DNA of 6,064 bases. It comes from Gammaproteobacteria bacterium (GTDB lineage Bacteria; Pseudomonadota; Gammaproteobacteria; SZUA-140). Both the position numbers and the translations under genes were made by a program. Under the pieces are notes generated by a model, which had not been told where the DNA came from, ran no database searches, and saw nothing but the letters and a program-made list of their open reading frames with translations. The stretch spans positions 1 to 6,064 of the forward strand of contig QIHH01000044.1 in the NCBI GenBank assembly GCA_003230195.1, given 5' to 3'. Shown here piece after piece: positions 5,726 through 6,064 of the stretch (positions within the stretch are counted from its first letter, which is position 1; the number at the start of each line of letters is the position of its first letter).

Positions 5726-6064
5726 TTAACTGAGAGCCTGAATCATTGAGTTAACCTGTACCTTTGATTGTGTCATGATCTTTGCGATATGCTCCGCATC
5801 AAGTCCCAAGCGCTGAAATGACGGCAGGGCCGAATAGTCGACCTCGCTATAAGGCGATGTTTTTCCAATGTATGATAGCAGGTTAGAGACGATTACAACG
5901 TCGGTTAAGTTGGCTCCTCTATGCGATTTATCATTGATGATCTCATGCTCATCGGTGGCGTGAATAATCTCTTCAGTAAATCCCCAGGTTTCAAGGATGA
6001 CCTTGCCGATACCGGCGTGCCACAGTGTGCTGAGTTCACCCAGTATTGCCTTGTTTTCGAAGAG
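5726..6064 (-). CDS. HDOD-domain protein, C-terminal part (5' end beyond window)
   Basis: The minus strand reads openly from the window edge (6064) to TAA at 5728-5726, giving the last 112 residues. The segment WHAGIGKVILETWGFTEEIIHATDEHE is typical of HDOD domains, which are HD-domain relatives lacking nuclease or phosphodiesterase activity and used in bacterial signalling and regulation. The following helices (LTDVVIVSNLLSYIGKT and later QRLGLDAEHIAKIM) fit the usual C-terminal part of the domain, where many members read LADxLxxAxxLA and then a helix ending the protein. Whether an N-terminal EAL, response-regulator or other domain is attached cannot be seen. The gene is convergent with the large surface-protein gene, with only 11 bases between the stop codons. 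Confidence 0.8.
   Translation of the reverse strand, partial: LFENKAILGELSTLWHAGIGKVILETWGFTEEIIHATDEHEIINDKSHRGANLTDVVIVSNLLSYIGKTSPYSEVDYSALPSFQRLGLDAEHIAKIMTQSKVQVNSMIQALS

Overview
The window looks like chromosomal DNA of a gammaproteobacterium. Three things suggest this: an E3 subunit carrying its own lipoyl domain at the end of what appears to be a pyruvate dehydrogenase operon, a large secreted protein ending in a GlyGly-CTERM-type sorting tail (a signal known mainly from Gammaproteobacteria with type II secretion), and an HDOD-type signalling protein. No species call is possible from the sequence alone.

Layout. Bases 1-8 are consistent with the last codons of an upstream gene, probably the E2 subunit aceF. 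Bases 24-1787 (+) encode an intact lipoyl-domain-bearing dihydrolipoyl dehydrogenase (lpdA), followed at once by a hairpin terminator (1813-1836). Bases 1839-2144 (+) hold a short, decayed piece of an IS3-family (IS911-like) transposase. It covers the end of OrfA and the start of OrfB and still carries the A6G slippery sequence used for programmed -1 frameshifting. A very strong, symmetrical terminator follows (2154-2180). Bases 2181-2654 contain no convincing gene, only a possible decayed reading frame broken by TGA and candidate -10 boxes.

Bases 2655-5714 (+) encode a 1019-residue exported protein. From the N-terminus it has a signal peptide, a short N-terminal segment, 14 tandem FG-GAP/VCBS calcium-binding repeats of about 50 residues (compatible with two seven-bladed beta-propellers), a beta-rich domain, a cadherin-like domain and a GlyGly-CTERM-type tail. 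Bases 5726-6064 (-) are the C-terminal 112 residues of an HDOD-domain protein, convergent with the large gene and only 11 bases from it.

How the genes relate. The first gene belongs to central carbon metabolism and is functionally separate from the rest. The IS remnant and the two terminators separate it from the cell-surface gene. Nothing links the surface protein and the HDOD protein beyond adjacency. I see no evidence of a new multi-gene system. The most noteworthy items are the architecture of the 14-repeat surface protein and the molecular fossil of an IS3 frameshift cassette.
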